From: Marilutibacter spongiae
Lineage (GTDB): Bacteria; Pseudomonadota; Gammaproteobacteria; Xanthomonadales; Xanthomonadaceae
DNA: 64,000 nucleotides
Reading direction: 5' to 3'
Assembly: GCF_014145325.1 (NCBI RefSeq)
Contig: NZ_JACHTF010000006.1
Coordinates: 124,001-188,000 of the forward strand
Below the pieces are notes generated by a model. That model ran no database searches and had not been told where the DNA came from. It worked only from the letters and a program-made list of their open reading frames with translations. How positions within the stretch are numbered: position 1 is the first letter of the stretch; the number at the start of each line of letters is the position of its first letter. Shown here piece by piece: positions 37,671-45,415 of this stretch. The position numbers and the translations under genes are program-made.

Positions 37671-37900
37671 GCGGCCGGCCTCGGGTAATCGCTCGATACG
37701 ATGGGCTGGCGAAACACCCGCTTCGCCATGGCCACCGCGGCGCCGACGGACGAACCACCGGCCATCAGCCGCCTGGCCTCGGCGTGCGCAGCCCTGAGGG
37801 TCGCGGCGTTGGCGCCAACCGCCTTCGCGCGCTCGGACAGCGCGCCTCGCGCGGCGTTGAGGAAGCGCGGGTCGGAACCGATGGGAATCACGTTGCTCAT
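37667..37900 (-). CDS. Small phage protein, 77 residues
   Basis: Ala/Arg-rich helical protein (LSERAKAVGANAATLRAAHA). The good ATG and the four-base overlap with its downstream partner support it. No family recognised. Confidence 0.55.
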   Translation of the reverse strand: MSNVIPIGSDPRFLNAARGALSERAKAVGANAATLRAAHAEARRLMAGGSSVGAAVAMAKRVFRQPIVSSDYPRPAA

Positions 37901-37903
37901 GTC

Positions 37904-38185
37904 CTACTCCTCGTTCGATTGATTGACTGGGCACGCGTACGGCACCGGCGCCGCAGGGCACGCGATGTCGCTGATTCGGGGGGAGGGAAGGGCGCCTGGC
38001 GCGTTTCGCGGGTCGACCGCGGCGTTCAGCGCCGCCTGGAGGCGGCCGACGTCGGCGCGAGACATCGTCACGGACACCGTGGCGCCGCCGTCCTTGATCC
38101 AGAGCACTATCGATCCGAACTCGAGCTCGGCGTTGAAGGACAGGTGGCGGGGCTCGTCGCAGCCTATGTGGACGAGGCTGCTCAT
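37904..38185 (-). CDS. Phage hypothetical protein, 93 residues
   Basis: From the ATG at 38185 overlapping the 30-residue ORF. A beta-rich N-terminus (LSFNAELEFGSIVLWIKDGG) is followed by SRADVGRLQAALNAAV. Function unknown. Confidence 0.55.
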   Translation of the reverse strand: MSSLVHIGCDEPRHLSFNAELEFGSIVLWIKDGGATVSVTMSRADVGRLQAALNAAVDPRNAPGALPSPRISDIACPAAPVPYACPVNQSNEE

Positions 38186-38274
38186 GAGAGGCACCTCGCG
38201 GCGATCAGGGCCAGGCTGGCGCCGAGCGCGATCCAGAAGCCGCGGCGGGCATGCCATTGGCTGGTGCTGGTCAT
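38182..38274 (-). CDS. Tiny membrane peptide, 30 residues
   Basis: RRGFWIALGASLALIAARCLS gives one short membrane helix with a positive N-terminal flank. Both start and stop overlap neighbouring genes by ATGA, which argues that the reading frame is used. Confidence 0.45.
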   Translation of the reverse strand: MTSTSQWHARRGFWIALGASLALIAARCLS

Positions 38275-38495
38275 GCCGCACCCCCGAGCACGCGCTGCAT
38301 CGTCGCCCGCGCCTTCTCCCGACGCTCGTAGGCCATCTGCAGGTCGTGCTTCATCGCTGGGGTCTTGCGGTCGTAGCGCGCAAGCCGGGCGATGTTGGCC
38401 GTCTCCACCTGGTCGCGACGGAAGGCGATGCGCGCCTCGCGCAGCAGGGTGGCGGCGTCCTCGGCGACGCGGGGGAGGGTGGCCACGGCGCTCAC
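38271..38495 (-). CDS. Small phage protein, 74 residues
   Basis: Helical and charged (LLREARIAFRRDQVETANIA). Overlaps both neighbours by four bases. No family recognised. Confidence 0.55.
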   Translation of the reverse strand: MSAVATLPRVAEDAATLLREARIAFRRDQVETANIARLARYDRKTPAMKHDLQMAYERREKARATMQRVLGGAA

Positions 38496-38707
38496 GAGTC
38501 GAGCCCCTTGAGGACCTGGCCCAGTTCCGCGTCGGCCTGAGCAGCGCTCGCCAGCTCGGCGCGCAGGTTCAGCTCGGCAGTCGCCTCTTCGATCGTCAGG
38601 CCACGGTTGTTGACCAGGATGGCGGCGTGGATCTCGTCGCGCTGGTCGGCGTTCAGAAACTCCGGCTCAAGCGGCGGAAGGACTTCGGTGGCGTGTCGCA
38701 TGCCCAT
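38492..38707 (-). CDS. First gene of the leftward early operon, 71 residues
   Basis: Acidic helical protein (LEPEFLNADQRDEIHAAILV). It lies directly behind two operator copies at 38750-38789, so it is the promoter-proximal gene of the leftward operon that runs to int. It has the position of an N- or Cro-type early protein but no recognisable motif. Confidence 0.6.
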   Translation of the reverse strand: MGMRHATEVLPPLEPEFLNADQRDEIHAAILVNNRGLTIEEATAELNLRAELASAAQADAELGQVLKGLDS

Positions 38708-38749
38708 CTCCCTGTCGGGGGCCCCGAAGTGGGGCGATGGGCTGATTGT

Positions 38750-38789
38750 TATGCGGAACCGGATAAGTAGTCAATCCGGAACGGGATAA
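38750..38789. promoter_or_regulatory. Two operator copies before the leftward early operon
   Basis: TATGCGGAACCGGATAA (38750-38766) and AATCCGGAACGGGATAA (38773-38789), 23 bases apart from start to start, about two helical turns. A third copy sits between cI and cro. They are imperfect palindromes around GGAAC and are the probable CI/Cro sites of the leftward promoter. Confidence 0.7.
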
Positions 38790-38860
38790 TTTCATACAAA
38801 AACCGACGAACGGTAGCTTCCGGCCTGAGCCGTTGGAGTCGGTACGTCTAGATTGCCGCC

Positions 38861-39382
38861 CTACCGGCTGCCAATTGCGTGGCGGCTACCTTGCTGTGAA
38901 AGGCATTGGTCAACCTTGTCTGGCAGATCGCCAACGGGTCCTTCCCAGTTGACCGCGCTGCCAGAAGGAAACGGCCAGAACTGCGTGAGGATCTTCTCTC
39001 CAGCCCTAAGCTGAGCCAAAAACTGGCGACCATCGTCCTCGTAACTCCTCGTGGTCACCTGCTCGATCCGAGCACGAAAGCTTACCGGCTCGTTCGTGTC
39101 GACTCGGATCTTTGAGATCGAACCCGGATAGGCCTTCCCCACAATGCTGAAGATCACCTCGCCATCCATCACTATCACCAGGAGCCCACCCTTTTCAGGA
39201 GCGGTAGGCGAAATCAGGCAAGAGGAAGAATTTGCCATGGGATCCACGCGACTTTCTGACTTCCAAAATACCTGCGCGTCAGTCTTGCTGTAGGACCCTT
39301 CAGGGCCGTCAGCATGCGCAAAAGAACTCATCGCGGCTACGGCTATGAGTAGCACCCATGGCGCTGCGGCATTCGTATTCAT
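38861..39382 (-). CDS. Exported protein behind the repressor, possible lysogenic-conversion gene
   Basis: 173 residues from the ATG at 39382. A clear signal peptide (VLLIAVAAMSSFAHADG) is followed by a beta-rich domain with two Cys (SSSCLISPT and DQCLSQQ) that could form a disulfide, consistent with a periplasmic location. No family assigned; the overall pattern loosely recalls IalB-like proteins. GC is lower than in the neighbours. It is the last of three same-strand genes led by cI, with one base between it and the preceding gene, so it should be expressed in the lysogen. Confidence 0.65.
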   Translation of the reverse strand: MNTNAAAPWVLLIAVAAMSSFAHADGPEGSYSKTDAQVFWKSESRVDPMANSSSCLISPTAPEKGGLLVIVMDGEVIFSIVGKAYPGSISKIRVDTNEPVSFRARIEQVTTRSYEDDGRQFLAQLRAGEKILTQFWPFPSGSAVNWEGPVGDLPDKVDQCLSQQGSRHAIGSR

Positions 39383-39383
39383 C

Positions 39384-39728
39384 TCAGCATCCCGATTCTC
39401 TGACCAGACCAGCCTCGTCGAATGCAATTCCCTCGATTCGGCACTCGCGTCCACGTTCCATCTTCTCCAGTAGTTGAGTGAGTTCCTTGTCGCTGAGACA
39501 TTCCATCACGCCCATGACTTCCGCAGTTTCTTGGCGGATCAGCCAGTTCAGCCAGTACATGTTGCCCAGGTCGCGGATCCTTCCGTAGACGACGTCACGC
39601 TGTAAAGCATTGAGGCCTGGCGCGACTGTCGAACCGACGACACTGAGGTGTCGCACCTTCGCTCGGACCTTTCCACCTCGACTGGCTGCAATCTCCCGGG
39701 CAAGAGCCCTGATTTCCTGTTGATCCAC
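39384..39728 (-). CDS. Cytoplasmic protein between repressor and exported protein
   Basis: 114 residues. RALAREIAASRGGKVRAKVR at the N-terminus is a basic helix, the rest is helical with ECLSDKELTQLLEKMERGRE. It starts three bases after the repressor stop and ends one base before the exported-protein gene. Function unknown. Co-expression with the repressor suggests immunity, exclusion or defence. Confidence 0.6.
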   Translation of the reverse strand: MDQQEIRALAREIAASRGGKVRAKVRHLSVVGSTVAPGLNALQRDVVYGRIRDLGNMYWLNWLIRQETAEVMGVMECLSDKELTQLLEKMERGRECRIEGIAFDEAGLVRESGC

Positions 39729-39731
39729 CTT

Positions 39732-40187
39732 CTACCCCCTCGCTTTGGAACGAATCTCCGCGATCACCTTCTTGGCCACTTCGGGCAGGTCGGACGCTTC
39801 GGGGAGCCGGCTTCTGGCCTGCACCAGCATGAGCGCTTCGGCAAGGAAGTCTTCGTACTGCTCTTCCGACACTTTGTCGAGAGAGATGTCCCGCAAGTAA
39901 TCCGCCACCTTGATCGCAAAACCGATCATGCGTCCGTTCAGTCCCGCTGGCTGAGACGAGGCAACGGGCCCCGCGGTCAGGTCCTTCGTCATGAGGTCCG
40001 ACAGGGAGACGCCAAGGACCTGGGCGACTGGGGCGAGCATCTCCGGGTTGGGCTTCTTGATGCCGCTGGGCTTGTCCGGGTTCATGTACCGCTGCAGCCA
40101 GCTCTGCTGGATGTCGGCGGCGATAGCAATGCTGTTCAGCGCTCTGCCGTCGGCGAGGTGGAGGATGTTGCGTCGTATCTGATCCAT
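39732..40187 (-). CDS. cI: CI-like prophage repressor (short, no peptidase domain)
   Basis: 151 residues from the ATG at 40187. IAIAADIQQSWLQRYMNPDK and PEMLAPVAQVLGVSLSDLM match an XRE-type HTH. The C-terminal half is helical with no Ser/Lys LexA-type peptidase motif, so induction probably does not use RecA-driven self-cleavage. It is divergent from the Cro-like gene across an operator. Longer frames upstream lie over the operator and are not chosen. Confidence 0.78.
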   Translation of the reverse strand: MDQIRRNILHLADGRALNSIAIAADIQQSWLQRYMNPDKPSGIKKPNPEMLAPVAQVLGVSLSDLMTKDLTAGPVASSQPAGLNGRMIGFAIKVADYLRDISLDKVSEEQYEDFLAEALMLVQARSRLPEASDLPEVAKKVIAEIRSKARG

Positions 40188-40221
40188 ATCCGCATGTTCA
40201 TGGATACCGTTCGTCGGGCGA

Positions 40222-40261
40222 TATTCGGATAGGGATTGCCAAGCTATCCGGAACGGGATAA
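40222..40261. promoter_or_regulatory. Operator between cI and cro
   Basis: TATCCGGAACGGGATAA (40245-40261) matches the copies at 38750-38789. CGGATAG (40226-40232) and CTATCCG (40244-40250) form an inverted repeat 11 bases apart. It covers the region where both divergent promoters must lie. Confidence 0.7.
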
Positions 40262-40272
40262 CTTTCCTGCCC

Positions 40273-40488
40273 ATGACTCCCTCAGAAGCCATCGGGCACC
40301 TCAAACGCGCGCGCATGACCGAGGTCGCCATCGCGGCGGCCGTGGGGGCGCGTCAGTCCACGATCAACCGGATCGCCAACGGGCACATGAAGCCCAACTG
40401 GGAACTTGGCCAGGCGCTCGTCGCCTTGGCAAAGGCCACGGAGATCCCGCCGGCCAACGACGGGCAGGACCTTCCCAATGCCGCGTGA
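40273..40488 (+). CDS. cro: Cro-like HTH regulator
   Basis: 71 residues. AIGHLKRARMTEVAIAAAVG then ARQSTINRIANGHMKPNWEL is a compact XRE/Cro helix-turn-helix. First rightward gene, opposite cI. No clear Shine-Dalgarno lies between the operator and the ATG; translation may be leaderless or weak. Confidence 0.8.
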   Translation: MTPSEAIGHLKRARMTEVAIAAAVGARQSTINRIANGHMKPNWELGQALVALAKATEIPPANDGQDLPNAA

Positions 40489-40747
40489 AGACGCCCCAGC
40501 TACCGTCGCCAAGCGCCGGATCCATCCCACTGCGCAAAGGCAGGAGCAGGCCTTGGCCCGCTCCCGTGCAGCGCAGATGGTTGCCGTCAACGCGTTCTTC
40601 GACCGAGTTGCTACGGCACTTGGCGTTGAACTCGAGCAATCGTCTGGCTCGCCGTCACATTGCCCGGACTGTGGGCCATCAACTGCTGAACAAGGATCTT
40701 CGCCCGCTGAAACAGATCTCGGCGCTGATCTTGGGGAATTGCCTTGA
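40478..40747 (+). CDS. Early rightward protein, 89 residues (uncertain)
   Basis: Overlaps the cro end by 11 bases. The first 55 residues look protein-like (AQRQEQALARSRAAQMVAVNAFFDRV). The last third is Ser/Cys/Pro rich and lies opposite a minus-strand gene, so the end may be shadow. Function unknown. Confidence 0.45.
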   Translation: MPREDAPATVAKRRIHPTAQRQEQALARSRAAQMVAVNAFFDRVATALGVELEQSSGSPSHCPDCGPSTAEQGSSPAETDLGADLGELP

Positions 40748-40835
40748 TGGTCTCGACCATCAATGCCTCGAGTGCCATCAGGTGCCCCTGGAGGGCGTCG
40801 AACCGCTGGTGCTCTGAGTTTGGATCGATGTTCAT
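40611..40835 (-). CDS. Antisense-oriented small protein in the rightward early region
   Basis: 74 residues, helical (QRFDALQGHLMALEALMVET and DQRRDLFQRAKILVQQLMA). A good GGAG is seven bases before the ATG. It is on the opposite strand from all neighbours and overlaps the 40478-40747 frame. Protein composition favours this strand over the plus-strand tail. Confidence 0.55.
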   Translation of the reverse strand: MNIDPNSEHQRFDALQGHLMALEALMVETIKAIPQDQRRDLFQRAKILVQQLMAHSPGNVTASQTIARVQRQVP

Positions 40836-40976
40836 GTCCGTCTCCGGTCAGTTGGTTGGGTCGCACCTCCAACTGTACCGGCAGGCGGGCGCCCGCACTT
40901 CCTGAATCCATCGGCTCGATCCTTCGGGGTCGGGCCTTCATTACGCCCTGATGGGCTTGGCAACAGAAGGCAACGC

Positions 40977-41330
40977 ATGGCAACCGATGGAAACCAAAAG
41001 GTGCTGAAGCTCGTCTGGGGCGTCCACAACGCCCCGAAGGACGCGCCGGACAAGGTCGTCCGCCAGTGTGAGAGCGAAGCGCAGGCCCTGGCCGTGGCGA
41101 TCGCTGCCGGGCACCACAAGCTGGCCTATGTCGCGGCCTCGGTGGGGGTGTCCGTGGCCTACCTGTCCCGCCTGCAGAACGGCAAACGCCCCATTCCCGA
41201 GAAGCTGGTCGGCCCGCTGTGCTCGGCGACCGGCTCCAACCTCCTGCGCCAGTACCTCGACCTGCAGCGCGCCATCGAAGGCGTGAGCGAGGTCGACCGT
41301 CTGGCCCGCCTGCTGAGAGAGGCCGCCTGA
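40977..41330 (+). CDS. HTH regulator, CII-like position
   Basis: 117 residues. AIAAGHHKLAYVAASVGVSVAYLSRLQNGKR is an HTH followed by a helical C-terminus. Location between cro and replication genes is that of CII-type regulators. The 140 bases before it contain no gene. Confidence 0.6.
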   Translation: MATDGNQKVLKLVWGVHNAPKDAPDKVVRQCESEAQALAVAIAAGHHKLAYVAASVGVSVAYLSRLQNGKRPIPEKLVGPLCSATGSNLLRQYLDLQRAIEGVSEVDRLARLLREAA

Positions 41331-41476
41331 TGCGCCACAACGCCGCCGCCCACCACCCGACCCGGGAAACAGCCCGCATCCGCTGGCCGCGCAACGCGAC
41401 CGAGCGCGCCATCCAGGCGGTCATCTTCAACTGGCACATCGCCGGGATCCTGCAGGAACTGCGGAGGGGTGGCTGA
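41330..41476 (+). CDS. Small phage protein, 48 residues
   Basis: TGATG overlap at its start and an ATG overlap with the next gene at its stop. Basic N-terminus and a helix WPRNATERAIQAVIFNWHIAG. Function unknown. Confidence 0.55.
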   Translation: MRHNAAAHHPTRETARIRWPRNATERAIQAVIFNWHIAGILQELRRGG

Positions 41477-42384
41477 TGGCCAGGATCCGCACCATCAAGC
41501 CGGAGTTCTGGACCAGCGAACAGGTCATGGACCTTTCGCCGAGCGCGCGATTGCTGTTCATCGGACTCTGGAATTTCTGCGACGACGCCGGCATCCATCC
41601 GGCCAGCACGAAGCGACTAAAGGCCGAAATCATGCCCGCGGACGACGTGCGTTCTGAGGATGTTCGGCGAATGATCGACGAATGCATAGGCGTCGGACTG
41701 GTTCGTGAGTACGAAATCGACGGAGAGCCTTACTGGGCGGTCACCGGCTGGCATCACCAGAAGATCGACCAGCCGTCGTACAAGTACCCGAATGAGGATG
41801 GAACGGTTCCAGAAGGTCCGGCAAAACGTCGTCAGGCGAGCAAATCTAAGAAGGGATCGCAGAGTGATCGTCGAACGCTCGGCGAACGTTCACCCCCGGA
41901 AGGGAAGGGAAGGGAAGGGAAGGGAGAGGAAGGGAAAGAGCAATCCTCCCTTCGGTCGGATTCGTCCCCGCCGCTGGCGCTGAGCGGCGACCCCTCGCCA
42001 CCTGCTGACCTCAAGGCTCGCCAGGCCTCGAGGATCAAGCAGATCGCCGAGCAGGCCCAGGAGGCCTACAACCGGATCCTCGCCAAGCCGCAGGGGAACC
42101 TGCCGAAGTGCACGATCCTGAACCGTCCGAGGTTGAAGGCGGTCGAGAAGGCGATCCCGACCTGCAGGCAGATTTGCCGCGACCTCTACGGCAGCGACCG
42201 CGTGACCCCGGAGTTCTGGAGCGACTACTTCGAGGAGGCGAGCCGCGACGACTTCCACGCCGGTCGCAAGCCAGGCGGCCCGGGCCATGAAGGCTGGTCG
42301 CCGGACTTCGAATACCTGCTCCGTGACGGCGTCATGGCGAAGCTGTTCGACCGCGCGCAGAGCGAAGGGGAGGCCGCTGCATGA
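41476..42384 (+). CDS. Phage replication protein, O-like
   Basis: 302 residues. The N-terminus (ARIRTIKPEFWTSEQVMDLS, LLFIGLWNFCDDAG, YWAVTGWHHQKID) is the winged-helix domain of phage replication initiators or primosome proteins. A Lys/Gly/Glu linker is encoded by a pentanucleotide repeat, then a C-terminal helical domain (YNRILAKPQGNLPKCTILNR, FWSDYFEEASRDDFHAGRK) fits helicase loading. It is coupled to dnaB by ATGA, consistent with O-like recruitment of the phage helicase. Confidence 0.8.
   Translation: MARIRTIKPEFWTSEQVMDLSPSARLLFIGLWNFCDDAGIHPASTKRLKAEIMPADDVRSEDVRRMIDECIGVGLVREYEIDGEPYWAVTGWHHQKIDQPSYKYPNEDGTVPEGPAKRRQASKSKKGSQSDRRTLGERSPPEGKGREGKGEEGKEQSSLRSDSSPPLALSGDPSPPADLKARQASRIKQIAEQAQEAYNRILAKPQGNLPKCTILNRPRLKAVEKAIPTCRQICRDLYGSDRVTPEFWSDYFEEASRDDFHAGRKPGGPGHEGWSPDFEYLLRDGVMAKLFDRAQSEGEAAA
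41898..41925 (+). repeat. GGAAG pentanucleotide repeat inside the O-like gene
   Basis: About 5.6 perfect copies of GGAAG, encoding the GKGREGKG linker. The five-base unit is not a multiple of three, so a change of copy number would shift the reading frame. Confidence 0.8.
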
Positions 42385-43856
42385 ACGCGATGATCCGCGA
42401 CGAGCGCCAGGAGAACCGCCACGCGGACCTGGTCCAGCTGCGCTTGCCGCCGCAGGCGATCGAGGCCGAGCAGGCGGTGCTGGGCGCGCTGATGATCAAG
42501 CCCAAGGCCTGGGACGAGGTGTCGGACCTGCTCACCGCCGACAGCTTCTACCGCCGGGACCACCGGCTGATTTGGGAAGCGATCGAGACCCTGCACAAGG
42601 CGCGCAAGCCGTTCGACGCCATCACGCTGGGCGCGTGGTTCGAGGACATGGGCTTGGGCGAGCAGGTCGCCGGCGGCGCCTACCTGATCGAACTGGACAG
42701 CACCACACCGTCGGCCGCCAACGTGCGCGCCTACGCCGAGATCGTTGCCGAGAAGGCAATGCTGCGCAGGATGATCGACGTCGGCACCGACCTGGTGAAC
42801 GACGCCTACTCGCCGGAGGGGCGGCCGTCGGTCGAACTGATCGGCCAGGCGCAGACCCGGATTGGCTCGCTGATGGAGAACGAACCCTGCGACCTCGAGC
42901 CGGTCCAGTCGGTCATGCAGCGGGTCTTCGACAACCTGCAGGACCGGCACCAGCGCGACACCGAGATCCACGGCCTCAGGACGGGCATCGATGACCTCGA
43001 CCGGCTGCTGGCCGGCATCCGACCCGGCCAACTGGTGATCCTCGCGGCGCGGCCGAAGATGGGCAAGACGACCCTGGCCCAGAACATCGCCGAGCACTGC
43101 GCGATCGAACAGAAGCAGCCGGTGGCCGTCTTCACCTTCGAGATGAGCCCGGAGGAGTTGGGCGACCGCATGCTCTCGTCCCAGGGAGGCGTCGATGGCA
43201 ACCGCGTGCGCTCCGGTCAGCTCGATGATGTCGACTGGGCGAACGCCGACCGGGCGGTGAAGCGGCTCCGCGGCGCCTCCCTGCTGATCTCGCGGCCGCG
43301 AAGTGCGCGGGTCGAGCACATCGTCGCCCAGGTGCGCCGGCAGCATGCGCGCCAGCCGCTGGGCCTGGTGGTGATCGACTACCTGCAGCTGATCGAGGTG
43401 CGGGGCGACAACCGGTCCGCGGCGTTCGGCGACGTCACCCGGGCACTGAAGCTGATGGCCGTCGAGCTGGGCGTCCCGGTGATCCTGCTGTCGCAGTTGA
43501 ACCGCGGACTGGAGTCCCGGAACGACAAGCGACCGGTGCCGGCCGACCTGCGCGACTCCGGCGCGATCGAGCAGGACGCCGACGTCGTGATCTTCATCTA
43601 CCGCGACGAGGCCTACGACAAGGCGACTCGTTACCGCGGCACCGCCGAGATCATCGTCGCGCTCCAGCGCAACGGGCCCAGTGGCGACGTCCGCGCCAAG
43701 TACCAGCCGGAGCTGTTCCGCTTCAGCAACCTGCCGATCGACTGGGAACCGGCGCCGCTGCCGGAATCGGATGGGGAGGGCGGCACGCGCCGGCGCGGCT
43801 TCCGCAAGGTGAAGGGTGGGAACGCGGCCGCCGACCGCGCGGCGGGTGACGAATGA
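42381..43856 (+). CDS. dnaB: Phage replicative DNA helicase, DnaB family
   Basis: 491 residues. N-terminal helical domain (PPQAIEAEQAVLGALMIKP), a linker, then a RecA-like core: Walker A ARPKMGKTT (about 224-232), Walker B LGLVVIDYLQLI (about 328-339), SQLNRGLESRNDKRP and DLRDSGAIEQDAD toward the end. It unwinds the fork for phage replication. Walker A uses Lys-Met where hosts have Ser-Met. Confidence 0.95.
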   Translation: MNAMIRDERQENRHADLVQLRLPPQAIEAEQAVLGALMIKPKAWDEVSDLLTADSFYRRDHRLIWEAIETLHKARKPFDAITLGAWFEDMGLGEQVAGGAYLIELDSTTPSAANVRAYAEIVAEKAMLRRMIDVGTDLVNDAYSPEGRPSVELIGQAQTRIGSLMENEPCDLEPVQSVMQRVFDNLQDRHQRDTEIHGLRTGIDDLDRLLAGIRPGQLVILAARPKMGKTTLAQNIAEHCAIEQKQPVAVFTFEMSPEELGDRMLSSQGGVDGNRVRSGQLDDVDWANADRAVKRLRGASLLISRPRSARVEHIVAQVRRQHARQPLGLVVIDYLQLIEVRGDNRSAAFGDVTRALKLMAVELGVPVILLSQLNRGLESRNDKRPVPADLRDSGAIEQDADVVIFIYRDEAYDKATRYRGTAEIIVALQRNGPSGDVRAKYQPELFRFSNLPIDWEPAPLPESDGEGGTRRRGFRKVKGGNAAADRAAGDE

Positions 43857-44389
43857 GCCTCACCTCAGCCCAGAAGAAGATCCGCGCCAAGCGCGCACGC
43901 CGGCCCATCTACGTCACCTGCATGCGACTGGTCGACCCGAGCACCGGCGTCGAGTACGGCGCATTCGTCCCGTCGCACCCGATCGATCAGCGCTTGGCCA
44001 AGGAACGCGGATTCCGCGTCGGCCGCGAGTACCGGGCAGAGATCAAGCAGGCGAGGGAGGGCTGGCAGCACCGGCTCATCCACAAGATCGGCCAGCTGAT
44101 GGTCGACAACGTCGACGGCTGGGAGGACCTGCGTAGCCACGACGCGGTGAAGCGGCTGCAGCGCGAATCCGGGACCTGCTGTGAGGAGCTGGAGATCGAC
44201 GTGCCTGGTGTCGGCGGGCTGATGGTCAAGCAAGCCGAGAGCCTGGCATTCGATGAAATGGAGCAGGACCGGTTCGAGCAGCTGTTCGACGGCATCACAG
44301 AGCACATCGGGAGCAACTACACCCAGGTCCTGCTGGATGACGTTCGCGCGGAGTTCTGGAACATGGCCGGCACGCGGAGGGCTGCCTGA
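43853..44389 (+). CDS. Conserved phage protein, 178 residues
   Basis: Starts SLTSAQKKIRAKRARRPIYV and contains EYGAFVPSHPIDQRLAKERGF. The pattern resembles DUF1367-like proteins of nin-region type genes. No catalytic residues recognised. Coupled to dnaB by an ATGA overlap. Confidence 0.6.
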   Translation: MSLTSAQKKIRAKRARRPIYVTCMRLVDPSTGVEYGAFVPSHPIDQRLAKERGFRVGREYRAEIKQAREGWQHRLIHKIGQLMVDNVDGWEDLRSHDAVKRLQRESGTCCEELEIDVPGVGGLMVKQAESLAFDEMEQDRFEQLFDGITEHIGSNYTQVLLDDVRAEFWNMAGTRRAA

Positions 44390-44664
44390 TGCACAGCAAG
44401 AACAAGCGCCCGATGACGAAGGCCGAGCGCGCCCACGTCGACCGAGTCAGGCAGCTCCCGTGCTCCGTGTGTGGCGCGAGCGGTCCGAGTGAGGCACACG
44501 AGCCCGTTCAGGGCTTCTGGTTCATCTCGATCGCTCTGTGCGCCGACTGCCACCGCGGCAGCGTCAACGGCCTGCACGGCCAGCGGGTCATGTGGCGGGT
44601 CCACAAGCTGGACGAGTGGGGCGCGCTGAACATCACCATCCGAAGACTGGAGGAAGCGGCATGA
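44389..44664 (+). CDS. HNH/DUF968-like zinc protein
   Basis: 91 residues. CSVCGASG with EAHEP and CADCHRG gives two CxxC pairs and His residues as in DUF968/Ref-like phage nucleases of the nin region. The single HEP/H pattern could form a zinc-supported HNH site. It would process recombination intermediates or target DNA with RecA. Confidence 0.65.
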   Translation: MHSKNKRPMTKAERAHVDRVRQLPCSVCGASGPSEAHEPVQGFWFISIALCADCHRGSVNGLHGQRVMWRVHKLDEWGALNITIRRLEEAA

Positions 44665-44912
44665 CGCTGAAGTTCATGGGCCGCGAGTTCGACGGGCCCT
44701 ATGCGTTCCGCCAGGCCTTTCCGGCCTTCGCCGCGCCCGACGCGGTGCGGGCGGTGCAGGCCGGCTGCCAGTCGCCCACCGAAGTCGAAATCTACTGCTG
44801 GCGTCGCCGGCAGAAGAGCTACCAGAAGGCGCGCGACGGCGCACACAAGAGCCCATTCCGCGAGACGTTGGCGAACCTCGCGAAGGCACCGAAGCGGAGG
44901 AGCAAGGCATGA
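44661..44912 (+). CDS. Small phage protein, 83 residues
   Basis: TLKFMGREFDGPYAFRQAFP then SPTEVEIYCWRRRQKSYQKA, a basic helical protein. Overlaps both neighbours. Function unknown. Confidence 0.55.
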   Translation: MTLKFMGREFDGPYAFRQAFPAFAAPDAVRAVQAGCQSPTEVEIYCWRRRQKSYQKARDGAHKSPFRETLANLAKAPKRRSKA

Positions 44913-45415
44913 CCATGCGAGTGACATTCGGCATCGACCCAGGCCTGACCGGCGCGGTCGCAGTACTGCTGGACGGAGAGCCCGGCCCGCTGATCGACAT
45001 GCCCACGCGGGAGGTCGGCGATTGGGGAGAGGTAGATGCGCAGCAGCTTGCGCTGTTCCTGCGTGATCAGCGAGCCGCGCACCCCGGCGCCTACATCAGC
45101 GCGTGCGTGGAGAAGGTGGGGGCGAGGCCGGCGGACGGCGGCACCAGCGCGTTCCGATTCGGTGAAACCGCGGGAAAGATCAAGGGGGTCCTGGAGGCCC
45201 TGGGCATCCCGTACTCGCGCGCGATCCCCGCCGTGTGGAAGCGCGGCATGGGTCTGATCGGGACGGAGAAGGACGCGGCACGACTGCTGGCGATCCGGCG
45301 CTTCCCTGGAGCCGCGGACAGGCTGAAGCGGAAAAAGGATGGCGGCAGGGCGGACGCGCTGCTGATCGCGCTGCACCACGAGAACACTCAGCTGCAGGGG
45401 AGGGCGGCGGCATGA
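44909..45415 (+). CDS. RuvC-like Holliday junction resolvase
   Basis: 168 residues. FGIDPGLTGAVAV (Asp near 9), CVEKVGARPADG (Glu near 68) and GGRADALLIALHH (Asp near 148) supply the acidic triad of the RuvC/RNase H fold. Phages use such enzymes to resolve branched DNA before packaging, in place of RusA. Confidence 0.82.
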   Translation: MTMRVTFGIDPGLTGAVAVLLDGEPGPLIDMPTREVGDWGEVDAQQLALFLRDQRAAHPGAYISACVEKVGARPADGGTSAFRFGETAGKIKGVLEALGIPYSRAIPAVWKRGMGLIGTEKDAARLLAIRRFPGAADRLKRKKDGGRADALLIALHHENTQLQGRAAA

